Source of the DNA: Kaistella jeonii
Lineage (GTDB): Bacteria > Bacteroidota > Bacteroidia > Flavobacteriales > Weeksellaceae
Assembly (NCBI RefSeq): GCF_000812865.1
Contig: NZ_JSYL01000001.1
Coordinates: 124,001-188,000 of the forward strand
Direction: 5' to 3'
DNA length: 64,000 nt
How positions within the stretch are numbered: the stretch's first letter is position 1; the number at the start of each line of letters is the position of its first letter. The position numbers and the translations under genes are program-made. This document shows, piece by piece, positions 55,401 to 63,791 of the stretch. The notes beneath the pieces are model-generated. The model searched no databases, was not told where the DNA came from, and saw nothing but the letters and a program-made list of their open reading frames with translations.

Positions 55401-56126
55401 TTATTTCTTGCGTGGAAGTTCTGTATCGATTTCTTTCACAATCTCCTCCATTTGTGCAGTACAATTCTCGTAATTAGAAATAATCTGGTTTACTGACGAA
55501 AGATAAATTTGACTTCGGTTTTTTACAGGATTTGAGGCCATCACTTTGGTGATATTTCCTGCTGGATAATCTACGGTATTGTCTGTAATGTAATCTGCGA
55601 ATTTTAATTTTTGAGTTTTATAGAAATCAGTAGAAATAGTGAGTCGCGGAATTTTCTCTTCATATAAATCTAAAATACTATTCTGTAAGTCATCATTTTC
55701 AATAAAACCTAATTTCCCCGATGATTTAAAACCTTCATAACGACCGGTATTTCCACCATAACCAGTGAAATTATAAAAATAGGGTGCAAAATGCTGAATA
55801 CTGTCGTTATCAGCCAGATGACCTTTTGGAATTGTCGCCAAATAACGAAATGCGTTTCTCTGATTTTTATAAGCTTCGATATTTCCTTTCATTTCTATCA
55901 TATCTTTCTTTAGATCGATACGAACACCTTTCAGAAAAACACGAACTTGATGTTGCTCATGTCGCGCTTCACTCCAGCTATGAAAGGCAATAGATAACGA
56001 AACAGCGAAAATAATAACAGCGATTTCCAAAGCCATCTCTTTTATTTTATGCCAAAAGCTTTTCTCTTTATCTTTTGCAGTTTCAATAATTTTTTTGGTT
56101 GATTTTACTACTTCTAACTCCGCCAT
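55401..56126 (-). CDS. Single-pass membrane protein of unknown function (DUF6090-like)
   Basis: About 241 residues from the ATG at 56126; an in-frame upstream start (56186) would lie before the promoter at 56151-56179. A charged cytoplasmic N-terminus is followed by one membrane helix (EIAVIIFAVSLSIAFHSWSE, about 49-68) and a long, probably helical, extracytoplasmic domain with a central loop (YNFTGYGGNTGRYEGFKSSG). The helix-then-SWSE/NWNE layout and RVFLKGVRIDLKKD resemble the DUF6090 group of Bacteroidetes. Function unknown. It has its own consensus promoter. Confidence 0.78.
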   Translation of the reverse strand: MAELEVVKSTKKIIETAKDKEKSFWHKIKEMALEIAVIIFAVSLSIAFHSWSEARHEQHQVRVFLKGVRIDLKKDMIEMKGNIEAYKNQRNAFRYLATIPKGHLADNDSIQHFAPYFYNFTGYGGNTGRYEGFKSSGKLGFIENDDLQNSILDLYEEKIPRLTISTDFYKTQKLKFADYITDNTVDYPAGNITKVMASNPVKNRSQIYLSSVNQIISNYENCTAQMEEIVKEIDTELPRKK

Positions 56127-56150
56127 AGTGAATTGCTTATTATTTTGAAA

Positions 56151-56179
56151 CAAATTTAAACTTTTTCTTAAGAAATCAA
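56151..56179 (-). promoter_or_regulatory. Promoter of the DUF6090-like gene
   Basis: Minus-strand TTG (56177-56179), 18 bp spacer, TAAATTTG (56151-56158), both consensus. The leader to the ATG at 56126 is about 20 nt. Confidence 0.75.
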
Positions 56180-56184
56180 ATAGC

Positions 56185-56221
56185 AAAAAAAATGATTTCC
56201 AAAATTAATCGGAAATCATTT
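56185..56221 (-). terminator. Intrinsic terminator after the S9 peptidase gene
   Basis: Minus strand: an 11-bp stem AAATGATTTCC/GGAAATCATTT (56211-56221 with 56190-56200), 10-nt loop, then a T run (A run on plus, 56185-56190). Confidence 0.88.
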
Positions 56222-56248
56222 ATTTAGATTTTTCTTGAAAGAGTTATT

Positions 56249-58246
56249 TTATAAAGTTTCTTTCAACCATTCAAAGAATTCTCTCTGCCAAACCAAACCA
56301 TTCTGAGCATGTAAAACCCAGTGATTTTCATTCGGGAAGTAAAGGAATTTTGTTTTCAAACCTTTTAATTTTGCAGCTTGAAAAGCTTCCTGACCTTGTT
56401 CATAAGGAACTCTGTAATCAATTCCACCCTGAATAACCATGATCGGTTTGTTCCATTTATTCACATAATTGGAAGGATTAAATTCAGTATAAGATTTCGG
56501 AGTTGGGTTATCATAAGGAGAACCACCAAGGTCCCATTTCGCAAACCATAATTCTTCAGTGGTTAAAAACCAAGATTTCATATCGAAAAGTCCGTCGTGC
56601 GCGATAAATGTTTTGAATCGGTTTTCATGAATTCCTGCCAACATATAAACGCTGTAACCACCGTAACTTGCTCCAACTGCACCCATTCTGTCACCATCAA
56701 CGTAAGGCAAAGTTTTCGCAAAATCTGCAGCAGCTAAATAATCACGTATTGGTTGACCGCCCCAATCTTTTGAAATATCTTCATTCCATTTTGTTCCCCA
56801 TCCCGGCATTCCGCGACGGTTTGGCGCGACAACGATATAATCATTTGCAGCCATCAAAGCGAAATTCCATCTTACGCTGAAAAACTGTGTTAATGCAGAT
56901 TGTGGTCCACCTTGACAATATAATAATGTTGGATATTTTTTCGCAGGATCAAAATTTGGCGGATAAATAAACCAAACTCCCATTTCTTTTCCGTCCGTAG
57001 TTTTCACCATTTTCAGTTCGGTTTTTGAAGGAGTTATTTTAGCGTAAGTATCTTTATTAACTTCTGTCACTTGCTTCATTGCGCCATTTTTTAAATCAAC
57101 AGAAAATAGATCTGCATTGTGATTCATGTCGGTTCTTGAAACTAGAAGCGAGTTTTTATTTTCTGCGTGGATATCGGTAACATCAAAATCACCTTTTGTG
57201 ATCTGCTGAATTGTTGAATTTTTCGGATTTAAAGAGAACAGTTGCATTGTTCCTTTCCAGGCAGTCGTGAAATAAATGTGTTTTGAATCTTGCGACCAAA
57301 ATACTGCTCCGACAACGCTTTCGTCCCAAGCTTTAGTTAAATTAGTCGTTTTACCTGATTTCCAGTCTAAAATTTTGACGTCGTTTTTATCGGCTTCGAA
57401 ACCTTCTCTTTCCATCGATTGCCAAGACAAATACTTTCCATCCGGGGAAAATTTAGGATTGACATCGTAGCCTTTGTTGCTTTCAGTCAGGTTTTTAACC
57501 ATTCCAGAATTAAGGTCGTAAGCAAAAATATCGGTGTTCGTTGATTGTGCGTATGCTGCGCCACTCAAAGGTTTTGTCACATATAAAAGCTGCGAAGAAT
57601 CTGGACTCCAAAGAAAATCTTCGCTTCCGCCAGAAGGTCTTTGCGGCGAATCCCAGGGTTTTCCCTGAAGCAAATCTTTGGCTTTATCAGCTGATTCAGA
57701 AACATTTACTACAAAAACGTGATTGTATTTTCCTTCATTAAAACGATCCCAATGACGGTGATTTAAATCGTCGTAGATATGTGCAGTAGATTTTGGAACG
57801 TCGGAGTATTTGTCTTTTCCCAATACTTTTTCTACCAAAACTTCTTTACTGAAAGCGATTTTTTTACCGTCCGGAGAAATGATGAAATTATCAACTTCAC
57901 CTAAAGTATAAAAATCAATCCAGGTTTTTCCGGCATCTTTTGATAAGTAAATTTTATCATCTTCCTGCGCATAAACTCCGTTTTTATCCCATTGAATAAT
58001 TGATTTCTTGCCGAGATCTAAATTGGTCGCGTCACCATTTTTAATATTGAAGAAAAAATTCTTCTTGTTGTTTTTTTCGGTTTTCAGATCGGTTTTACCA
58101 ACGCTGTAAATTAGGGAACTCTGATCCGGAGAAACTGCAGAAACTCCGATTTTATTCAGCGTCCACAACGTTTCTGGCGTCATTACGTTTTGTGCATTCA
58201 TTAATAAAGGCGCTGCGAGAGCGATAAGGGTGTTTTTTATTTTCAT
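56249..58246 (-). CDS. Exported S9-family peptidase (dipeptidyl/acylaminoacyl-peptidase type)
   Basis: A 665-residue serine peptidase with signal peptide MKIKNTLIALAAPLLMNAQ (cleavage near 19). A WD40/TolB-like propeller (about 30-390) with repeats such as WSPDSSQLLYVT and FSPDGKYLSW precedes an alpha/beta-hydrolase domain with the triad GASYGGYS (Ser), GGIDYRVPYEQG (Asp) and NENHWV (His). The layout fits S9C acylaminoacyl peptidases or DPP5-type enzymes that trim peptides in the periplasm. It complements the prolyl oligopeptidase (30575), the M1 peptidase (58807) and the secreted M4 protease. Flanked by its own promoter box and terminator. Confidence 0.93.
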   Translation of the reverse strand: MKIKNTLIALAAPLLMNAQNVMTPETLWTLNKIGVSAVSPDQSSLIYSVGKTDLKTEKNNKKNFFFNIKNGDATNLDLGKKSIIQWDKNGVYAQEDDKIYLSKDAGKTWIDFYTLGEVDNFIISPDGKKIAFSKEVLVEKVLGKDKYSDVPKSTAHIYDDLNHRHWDRFNEGKYNHVFVVNVSESADKAKDLLQGKPWDSPQRPSGGSEDFLWSPDSSQLLYVTKPLSGAAYAQSTNTDIFAYDLNSGMVKNLTESNKGYDVNPKFSPDGKYLSWQSMEREGFEADKNDVKILDWKSGKTTNLTKAWDESVVGAVFWSQDSKHIYFTTAWKGTMQLFSLNPKNSTIQQITKGDFDVTDIHAENKNSLLVSRTDMNHNADLFSVDLKNGAMKQVTEVNKDTYAKITPSKTELKMVKTTDGKEMGVWFIYPPNFDPAKKYPTLLYCQGGPQSALTQFFSVRWNFALMAANDYIVVAPNRRGMPGWGTKWNEDISKDWGGQPIRDYLAAADFAKTLPYVDGDRMGAVGASYGGYSVYMLAGIHENRFKTFIAHDGLFDMKSWFLTTEELWFAKWDLGGSPYDNPTPKSYTEFNPSNYVNKWNKPIMVIQGGIDYRVPYEQGQEAFQAAKLKGLKTKFLYFPNENHWVLHAQNGLVWQREFFEWLKETL

Positions 58247-58280
58247 TTGAAATTTAAATTTTGAAGATTAAGAAACAGTA

Positions 58281-58288
58281 CAAATATA
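58281..58288 (-). promoter_or_regulatory. -7 box of the S9 peptidase gene
   Basis: Minus-strand TATATTTG, exact consensus, about 35 bp upstream of the ATG at 58246. Confidence 0.5.
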
Positions 58289-58313
58289 GAAAATTCATAG
58301 GATAAGAAGCAGA

Positions 58314-58805
58314 TTAGGATGTTGCTGATGATTTCCGCGTTTGAATTTCATTGCTAAAGTCATCAGGATTTTCGGGACTAAGCATATATACTTTGCCCGA
58401 TTTCAAAGTGATCTTTATTTTTTTATGAATGTTGGTTACATACCAAATATCCTTTCCATTAAAATATCCAAAATAACCAAACAAACCGCCAACTCCAAAA
58501 GTTCGGAGATTGAAACCTGTTTTTTTCACTTTTGAAATGGAATAAATCTCATTTAAGTTAATCCTAATTTTCCCGTAAAGATTTTTGATTAAAATCTGCG
58601 ATTCTGTAATCGTTATTTTTTTTGGTACAAATCCATAAGAAATCAGAATAACACCATACATAATGACCAAACTGAAAATTGAAATAACAGTTCGCCGTGG
58701 TTCAAAAAAGAAAGATATAAATGGAAAAAGAAGTAAAAAAAGCACAAGAATTATAGTCATTGTCCTCGTTCTACCATCCATTTTTGCGGTTTGAAATTCT
58801 TTCAT
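58314..58805 (-). CDS. PH-domain-like membrane protein
   Basis: About 163 residues from the ATG at 58805; an in-frame TTG at 58817 would overlap the M1 gene. Two hydrophobic helices (MTIILVLFLLLFPFISFFF and ISIFSLVIMYGVILISYGF) are followed by a compact beta-rich domain (KKITITESQILIKNLYGKIR, then LNEIYSISKVKKTG) typical of bacterial PH-like (YdbT/PH_2-type) membrane proteins. The role of such proteins is unknown; lipid or protein binding at the membrane is possible. It begins 1 bp after the stop of the M1 peptidase gene, so it is its operon partner. Confidence 0.8.
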   Translation of the reverse strand: MKEFQTAKMDGRTRTMTIILVLFLLLFPFISFFFEPRRTVISIFSLVIMYGVILISYGFVPKKITITESQILIKNLYGKIRINLNEIYSISKVKKTGFNLRTFGVGGLFGYFGYFNGKDIWYVTNIHKKIKITLKSGKVYMLSPENPDDFSNEIQTRKSSATS

Positions 58806-58806
58806 C

Positions 58807-60669
58807 CTAAAGCGCAATTACATTGTCGTTCGGCGTATAATCAAGATAAATTCCTCCATCAAGTTTTACTGATTTTATTTTTTTATTTACCGCAATTTGA
58901 GTTTGGTAAGAAGAACCTTTTTTCCAAACTTCTGGGGTGAAATGCTTTTTAGAAACCGTTCCGTCGATCGCAGTAATTTCAACATCAAAAGGAATGGCAA
59001 ATCCCCCCACATTTTGAATATTTACCATTAAATTTTTACCATTTATTTTAGCGGAACTCACTTTTAAGTCAACATAATTATTGCTGAAAAACCAGTTGTT
59101 CCAAAACCAGTTCAGATTTTGTCCGCTTCCTAAATTCATACTGTAGAAAAAATCCCACGGCATTGGGTGTTTTCCATTCCAGGTATGCATATAATAATGC
59201 AGCGATTTTTTGAATAAATCGTCACCTAGCATATCTTTCAAAGCCAAATAAGAAAATGCGGGTTTTACGTACGAATTATTTCCATAACCTAATCCAGAAA
59301 CCTGCGTACTAAGCGAAATTACGGGCTGATCTTCTTCGGTTGAAGGATCATTAATATATCGTTTTACCCGAAAATTGATGAAGGCTTTATCGGTAAAACT
59401 TTTTCCATTTTCACTTTCTGCAATCAGGTATTCAAAAGTTGTCGCCCAACCTTCATCCATAAATGCATAGCGAGTTTCATTAATACCCATGAAAAACGGA
59501 AAATAAGTATGCGCAATTTCGTGATCCGCAGTTTGTCGGGAATCCGCCATGTCATCAGGAATTGAAGAATCATTGACCATCATCGGAAATTCCATATCGG
59601 CAAATCCCTGAAAAGCAGTCATTGTTGGAAATGGATATTCGATTCCCGGCCAGTTTTCTGAAAACCATTTTATGGAATATTTTTCCCACTCCACATATTT
59701 TTCAAAATCTACGGTTCCTGCATTATAAGTCGCCTGAACAGACACTTTTTTCGATTTCAACTGAACGCTCGAAGCATCCCAAATATAAGATGAACTTGTT
59801 CCAAAGGTAAAGTCAGTCACGTTTTGTGCCGTAAATTTCCAGATATTTTGAGCATTTTGCAAGGTTACTTTTTGAGATTGAATTTCTTCTTTTGTCGCAA
59901 CGTGAATAATTTCATCGCTTGTTAAAGACTTTTTAAATTTATTTAAAATAGCGGGTTGTAAAACTTCTTCAGGATTTTTTAAAACTCCTGTGGCGTAAAC
60001 GATGAAATTCTTTGGAACGGAAACTGAAACTTCGTAATTATTAAAGTCATTGTAAAATTCATTTCTTCCGTTGTGCGGCAATTTATCCCAACCGTTGTAA
60101 TCGTCATAAACCGAAATTCGCGGATACGCATATGCGCAGAAAAGCGTGTTTTCATCAATTTGTCCTTCTCTCCCACTTTCCTTTGATAATGGATATTCCC
60201 ATTCTATTTTTATTTGATTCTTAGATTTCGGCACTAAAGCGGTATTCAACTTTAATTCATAAAATGTTTCCCAATCGTCACTGTTAATTTTATAATTTTG
60301 ACCATTAATGGAAAGCGATTTCATTTTTAAACCTTCACTTAAAAAATCTTTTGAAACTTTGCCATTTCTTGGGGAAGTCGCTTTGTGAAGATTCGTCACA
60401 AAACGGATGACCACCGTCTTTAGCGAATCGGGAGAATTGTTTAAATAATCGATCATCTCTGCACCTGAAACTATTTTTGTAGCAGGATTTACGGTGAAAT
60501 CAATTGCATAATTGCCGCCATTCTGCCAGTAGTTTTTTCCCGGTTTGCCATCTTTGGAGCGTGTTTGATTTTCGTAAGCTTTTTTAATATTTCTTGGAAT
60601 ATATAATTCCTGCGCAAATGTGCTGAAGGAAAATATGGTGATCAAAAGAATGCTGAATAAACGAGTCAT
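58807..60669 (-). CDS. Exported M1-family metallopeptidase
   Basis: A 620-residue zinc aminopeptidase-like protein. Signal peptide MTRLFSILLITIFSFSTFAQ. The N-terminal beta domain leads into the thermolysin-like domain with HEIAH (383-387) and the third ligand E406 in MDEGW, 18 residues later as in M1 enzymes. The usual GxMEN exopeptidase motif appears as GFADMEFPMMV, so substrate N-terminus recognition may differ. It would act in the periplasm or at the cell surface on peptides. It is co-transcribed with the PH-like gene at 58314. Confidence 0.92.
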   Translation of the reverse strand: MTRLFSILLITIFSFSTFAQELYIPRNIKKAYENQTRSKDGKPGKNYWQNGGNYAIDFTVNPATKIVSGAEMIDYLNNSPDSLKTVVIRFVTNLHKATSPRNGKVSKDFLSEGLKMKSLSINGQNYKINSDDWETFYELKLNTALVPKSKNQIKIEWEYPLSKESGREGQIDENTLFCAYAYPRISVYDDYNGWDKLPHNGRNEFYNDFNNYEVSVSVPKNFIVYATGVLKNPEEVLQPAILNKFKKSLTSDEIIHVATKEEIQSQKVTLQNAQNIWKFTAQNVTDFTFGTSSSYIWDASSVQLKSKKVSVQATYNAGTVDFEKYVEWEKYSIKWFSENWPGIEYPFPTMTAFQGFADMEFPMMVNDSSIPDDMADSRQTADHEIAHTYFPFFMGINETRYAFMDEGWATTFEYLIAESENGKSFTDKAFINFRVKRYINDPSTEEDQPVISLSTQVSGLGYGNNSYVKPAFSYLALKDMLGDDLFKKSLHYYMHTWNGKHPMPWDFFYSMNLGSGQNLNWFWNNWFFSNNYVDLKVSSAKINGKNLMVNIQNVGGFAIPFDVEITAIDGTVSKKHFTPEVWKKGSSYQTQIAVNKKIKSVKLDGGIYLDYTPNDNVIAL

Positions 60670-60689
60670 TGTGTTAATTTTTTGTCAAT

Positions 60690-60697
60690 CAAAATTA
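60690..60697 (-). promoter_or_regulatory. -7 box of the M1 peptidase gene
   Basis: Minus-strand TAATTTTG, exact consensus, 20 bp upstream of the ATG at 60669. Confidence 0.45.
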
Positions 60698-60723
60698 AGA
60701 AATTTAATAAGAGGTTTAAAAAT

Positions 60724-60757
60724 AAAAAACCCAGTCTCAGAAATTCTAAAATTGGGT
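60724..60757 (-). terminator. Probable terminator of the xth-holin-like operon
   Basis: On the minus strand ACCCA...TGGGT closes an imperfect hairpin that ends in TTTTTTATTTTT. It lies 34 bp after the stop of the holin-like gene. Confidence 0.6.
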
Positions 60758-60790
60758 CTTTCGTTTTTTCTTGAAACTGAATTTTCTTTT

Positions 60791-61135
60791 TTAATCTTTA
60801 GAAGTGAAAATCCCGCTGAGTAAAGAAGTAATAAGAGACAGTAAAATACTGAAAATAAAGGCAGTTAAAAATCCATCAATCGACATTCCAGGTACGAATT
60901 TTGCAGCGAGTAAAATAACCAAAGCATTGATCACTAAAGAAAAAAGTCCCAAAGTAATAATCGTTAATGGTAATCCTAAGATTTTCAAAATTGGTGTTAC
61001 GATAAGGTTTAAAACGCCCAATACAAGGGCGAAAATAATGGCGCCACTGAAACCATCAAAATGAATCCCGCTTAAAATATACGTTAAGGCATAAGCGACG
61101 ATTGCTGTAATTAATAGATTTAATAAAATTCTCAT
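60791..61135 (-). CDS. Phage-holin-family-IV-like membrane protein (YvlD-type)
   Basis: A 114-residue protein made almost entirely of four membrane helices: LLNLLITAIVAYALTYILSG, AIIFALVLGVLNLIVTPILK, LPLTIITLGLFSLVINALVI and the last FLTAFIFSILLSLITSLLSG. The pattern with LNLIVTPILK and PLTIITLGLF is characteristic of the family Pfam labels phage holin 4 superfamily, represented by YvlD of Bacillus. There are no other phage genes here, so this is an ordinary cellular protein, possibly linked to envelope stress. It starts 3 bp after the DUF2147 stop. Confidence 0.88.
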   Translation of the reverse strand: MRILLNLLITAIVAYALTYILSGIHFDGFSGAIIFALVLGVLNLIVTPILKILGLPLTIITLGLFSLVINALVILLAAKFVPGMSIDGFLTAFIFSILLSLITSLLSGIFTSKD

Positions 61136-61138
61136 AGT

Positions 61139-61606
61139 TTATAATTTTTTAAATGTTCCAGGATTTACTCTTCTAAAAATCAGGCTCTTTCCAATCCACT
61201 TTACTTTCCAGTAACCACGAACTTTCAACGTTCCGTCTTTATTTAAAGTTACCGATGAATCCCAATATCTTCCGGAAGAACCGTCATAAATTGTTCCGTT
61301 TTCCCAGGATGATGTTGCGGGATTGAACTTTAAACCTTCTAAAATTTCCATGCCGATTACTTTTCTTTTTCGAAGTTCAGGATCTAAATTTTGAGTATCA
61401 TGACGCAGATTCATAGGTTTTCCACTTCCAAGCCGTTCATCAAACCATGTTACTTTTGCTCTATATTCATTATTTAATCGATACACTTTTACAGAAACGC
61501 TGTTCTCAACAGTCGTCCAGTTTCCTAAAATGTCATCCGCTTTCACTTGTGCATGAAGCGTAAAAATAGAAAAATAAAAAATAAAAATAAAGGTTTTTCT
61601 AAGCAT
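61139..61606 (-). CDS. Exported DUF2147 protein
   Basis: About 155 residues. The ATG at 61606 gives a proper signal peptide (MLRKTFIFIFYFSIFTLHAQ); an upstream in-frame start would put 15 polar residues in front. The mature domain shows DUF2147 landmarks: DDILGNWTTVENSVSVKVYR (about 24-43), GMEILEGLKF, NGTIYDGSSGRYWDSSV and a closing KVRGYWKVKWIGKSLIF that forms a lipocalin-like barrel. Function unknown; periplasmic ligand binding is plausible. It is in the minus-strand unit with exonuclease III, a membrane protein and the holin-like gene. Confidence 0.88.
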   Translation of the reverse strand: MLRKTFIFIFYFSIFTLHAQVKADDILGNWTTVENSVSVKVYRLNNEYRAKVTWFDERLGSGKPMNLRHDTQNLDPELRKRKVIGMEILEGLKFNPATSSWENGTIYDGSSGRYWDSSVTLNKDGTLKVRGYWKVKWIGKSLIFRRVNPGTFKKL

Positions 61607-61671
61607 GGAACTGACAATGCAAGACTGTTGCCAATTGTTCGGTATTTTCAATATTTGCGCTTTAATATGAT

Positions 61672-62067
61672 TTATGAATTTCTCTTTGGAGGTCTCGGCT
61701 TTTTTATTTCTTTCACATTATCGAAAATCCAGTCTTCGATCTGGATGATAAAATGATTTCTCCGCAACACCATTTTACACAGAAATATGACTCCTAGAAA
61801 AATGATGCTCAAAAATAGGGAAAAAAGACCAAAACTTGTGGCGATTTTCCAGCGTTGATCTTCGTTTAATCCAAAACTTAATTGTCGTGAAACCCAATCG
61901 AGAAATATTTTATAGTGAAGAAAACTTTCCAAAAATAATCCGATTGATAAGATAAAAAGACCAACCATTAAAAGCCATGAGATTACGAATAGCGCGGAAA
62001 CGAGAAAGGTGCTTCCCGAAACCGAAGGTTGTGTATCTATTATTTTTTGCAGATTCTTTTCAGTCAT
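61672..62067 (-). CDS. Small membrane protein of unknown function
   Basis: A 131-residue protein with two long hydrophobic spans (FLVSALFVISWLLMVGLFIL, about 21-40, and SFGLFSLFLSIIFLGVIFLC, about 78-97) and charged ends; the tail EIKKPRPPKRNS is basic. No family is recognised and no functional motif is present. It begins 13 bp after the exonuclease III stop, so the two are likely co-transcribed. Confidence 0.72.
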   Translation of the reverse strand: MTEKNLQKIIDTQPSVSGSTFLVSALFVISWLLMVGLFILSIGLFLESFLHYKIFLDWVSRQLSFGLNEDQRWKIATSFGLFSLFLSIIFLGVIFLCKMVLRRNHFIIQIEDWIFDNVKEIKKPRPPKRNS

Positions 62068-62080
62068 TATTTTTTCAATA

Positions 62081-62860
62081 TTATTTTACATTTTCTAATT
62101 CAATCCAAACCGGACAATGATCACTTGATTTTTCCCAACCACGAACGTCTTTGTCAACTTTACCTCTTTTAAGGAGCGGCACCACTTCCGGTGACAGTAA
62201 AAAATGATCAATTCTCATTCCTGCATTACGTTCGTACGCTTTTCGAAAATAGTCAAAAAAAGTATAGATGGTTTCAGTCGGATATAAATGTCGCAACGCA
62301 TCCGTCCAACCTTGGCTGGTCAAGTTTTCAAATGCTTTTCGAACTTCAGGTAAGAAAAGTCCGTCGTTCTTGTATTTCTCAGGTTTGTAAACATCTTTTT
62401 CATTCGGAATAACATTAAAATCTCCGATAAGCAAAACCTTTTTCCCTGAAGTAATGAGCATTTCTGCGTGAGCGTCCAATCTTTCAAACCATCGCATTTT
62501 GTAATCGAACTTTGGTCCTGGAGTTGGATTTCCATTGGGTAAATAAATACACGCAATGATCAGATCTTTAATTTTCACTTCCAGATAACGACTTGCTTCC
62601 ACTTCATCTTCACCGGGTAGATCGGTACGGGAAATTACAGGTTTTTCCAGCTTTGATAAAACCGCTACTCCATTCCAACTTTTCTGACCGAGCCAAACGG
62701 AATGATAACCTGCTTCTAAGATTTCAGCTTCCGGGAATTTATCCTGCGGAGCTTTTAATTCCTGCAAACAAACAATATCAGGTTGCGATTCTTCGAGCCA
62801 TCTTAAAAGAACGGGCAATCGTCCGTTCACTCCATTTACGTTATAAGTTGCGATTTTCAT
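62081..62860 (-). CDS. xth: Exodeoxyribonuclease III (AP endonuclease, XthA/ExoA family)
   Basis: A 259-residue Mg2+-dependent nuclease with all family blocks: MKIATYNVNGVNGRL (catalytic Asn), DIVCLQELKAPQDKFP (metal-binding Glu), NGVAVLSK, CIYLPNGNP (Tyr), LLIGDFNVIPNEKDVY (Asp/Asn), MRIDHFLLSPEV and SSDHCPVWIE (Asp-His). It cuts DNA at abasic sites and removes 3' blocks in base excision repair. It is divergent from the Ku/LigD genes across 95 bp; both act in DNA repair but in different pathways. Complete. Confidence 0.96.
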   Translation of the reverse strand: MKIATYNVNGVNGRLPVLLRWLEESQPDIVCLQELKAPQDKFPEAEILEAGYHSVWLGQKSWNGVAVLSKLEKPVISRTDLPGEDEVEASRYLEVKIKDLIIACIYLPNGNPTPGPKFDYKMRWFERLDAHAEMLITSGKKVLLIGDFNVIPNEKDVYKPEKYKNDGLFLPEVRKAFENLTSQGWTDALRHLYPTETIYTFFDYFRKAYERNAGMRIDHFLLSPEVVPLLKRGKVDKDVRGWEKSSDHCPVWIELENVK

Positions 62861-62877
62861 TTCTCCAGAATTTTATT

Positions 62878-62885
62878 CAAAGTTA
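62878..62885 (-). promoter_or_regulatory. -7 box of the xth operon
   Basis: Minus-strand TAACTTTG, exact consensus, about 17 bp upstream of the ATG at 62860, in the divergent xth/ku region. Confidence 0.5.
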
Positions 62886-62955
62886 ATCAGATTATTAAAC
62901 CTTTCTTTTTTTTGGAAGCATTTTTGATGTGAAAACCGAAAATAAATTGAAGATT

Positions 62956-63735
62956 ATGAGAGCAATTTGGAACGGTGCAATTGGTTTTGGTTTGGTGAAC
63001 ATTCCTATTAAATTATATTCGGCGACCGAAGAAAGCAATATCGATTTAGATATGTTGGATAAAGATGATCTGCAGAATATCAATTTTAAAAGAGTCAATT
63101 CAAAAACCGGAAAGGAAGTACAGTGGGCAAATATTGTGAAAGGATACAAAATGGAAGATCGCTACATTGTTCTTGATAAAGAAGATTTCGAAGAAGTGAG
63201 TCCGGAAAAATCTAAGATTCTCAACATCAAACAATTTGTGGACATTAATGAAATTGACAGCGCTTATTTCGAAAGTTCTTACTTTCTGGAACCTCAGAAA
63301 AACGGCGAAGAAGCCTATCGACTTTTATTAAAAGCACTTTTGAAAACTAAAATGGCGGGAATCGGAACATTTATTTTAAGAGAAAAAGAAATTCTGTGTT
63401 TGGTTCGTCCCTATGAAGACAAAGTTTTGATGGTGAACAGAATGCGTTATCCAGAAGAGATAAGATCGTTTGAAGACTTAAAACTTCCGACTGCGAAAAA
63501 ACCGAAAGACGAAGAAATGGCAATGGCAGAATCTCTCATCAAGCAGTTGGCGACAAAATTCGATCCTGAAAAATACAAAAATACCTACAATGATGATCTC
63601 ATGAAAATTATTGAAGCCAAAGCAAAAGGCAAAACTAAAAAGGTAGAAACCAAAGAAGAAGTTTCCGCAAAAGCAACCGATTTAATGGCCCAATTAAAAG
63701 CAAGTTTAGAAGCCGGAAAAGTAAAAGCGAGTTAA
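62956..63735 (+). CDS. ku: Bacterial Ku protein (non-homologous end joining)
   Basis: About 259 residues. The ATG at 62956 gives the canonical start MRAIWNGAIGFGLVNIPIKL; a GTG at 62929 would add nine residues not found in relatives. The Ku core (about 1-190) contains KEVQWANIVKGYKMEDRYIV and GEEAYRLLLKALLKTKMAGI, and the C-terminus is Lys-rich (KAKGKTKKVETKEE), as in proteins that recruit LigD. Ku homodimers ring broken DNA ends. The LigD gene begins 56 bp downstream, so the two form the standard two-component end-joining operon. Confidence 0.95.
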   Translation: MRAIWNGAIGFGLVNIPIKLYSATEESNIDLDMLDKDDLQNINFKRVNSKTGKEVQWANIVKGYKMEDRYIVLDKEDFEEVSPEKSKILNIKQFVDINEIDSAYFESSYFLEPQKNGEEAYRLLLKALLKTKMAGIGTFILREKEILCLVRPYEDKVLMVNRMRYPEEIRSFEDLKLPTAKKPKDEEMAMAESLIKQLATKFDPEKYKNTYNDDLMKIIEAKAKGKTKKVETKEEVSAKATDLMAQLKASLEAGKVKAS

Positions 63736-63791
63736 ATTTTAAAATAATTTTCTCAAAAATGAAACTTTTTAATCTTCAAATAAATTTCTAA

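Noticed and set aside
60791-61135. Prophage remnant because of the holin-like protein
   Set aside because: The family name is misleading; the protein is a cellular four-helix membrane protein and no phage gene occurs in the window.
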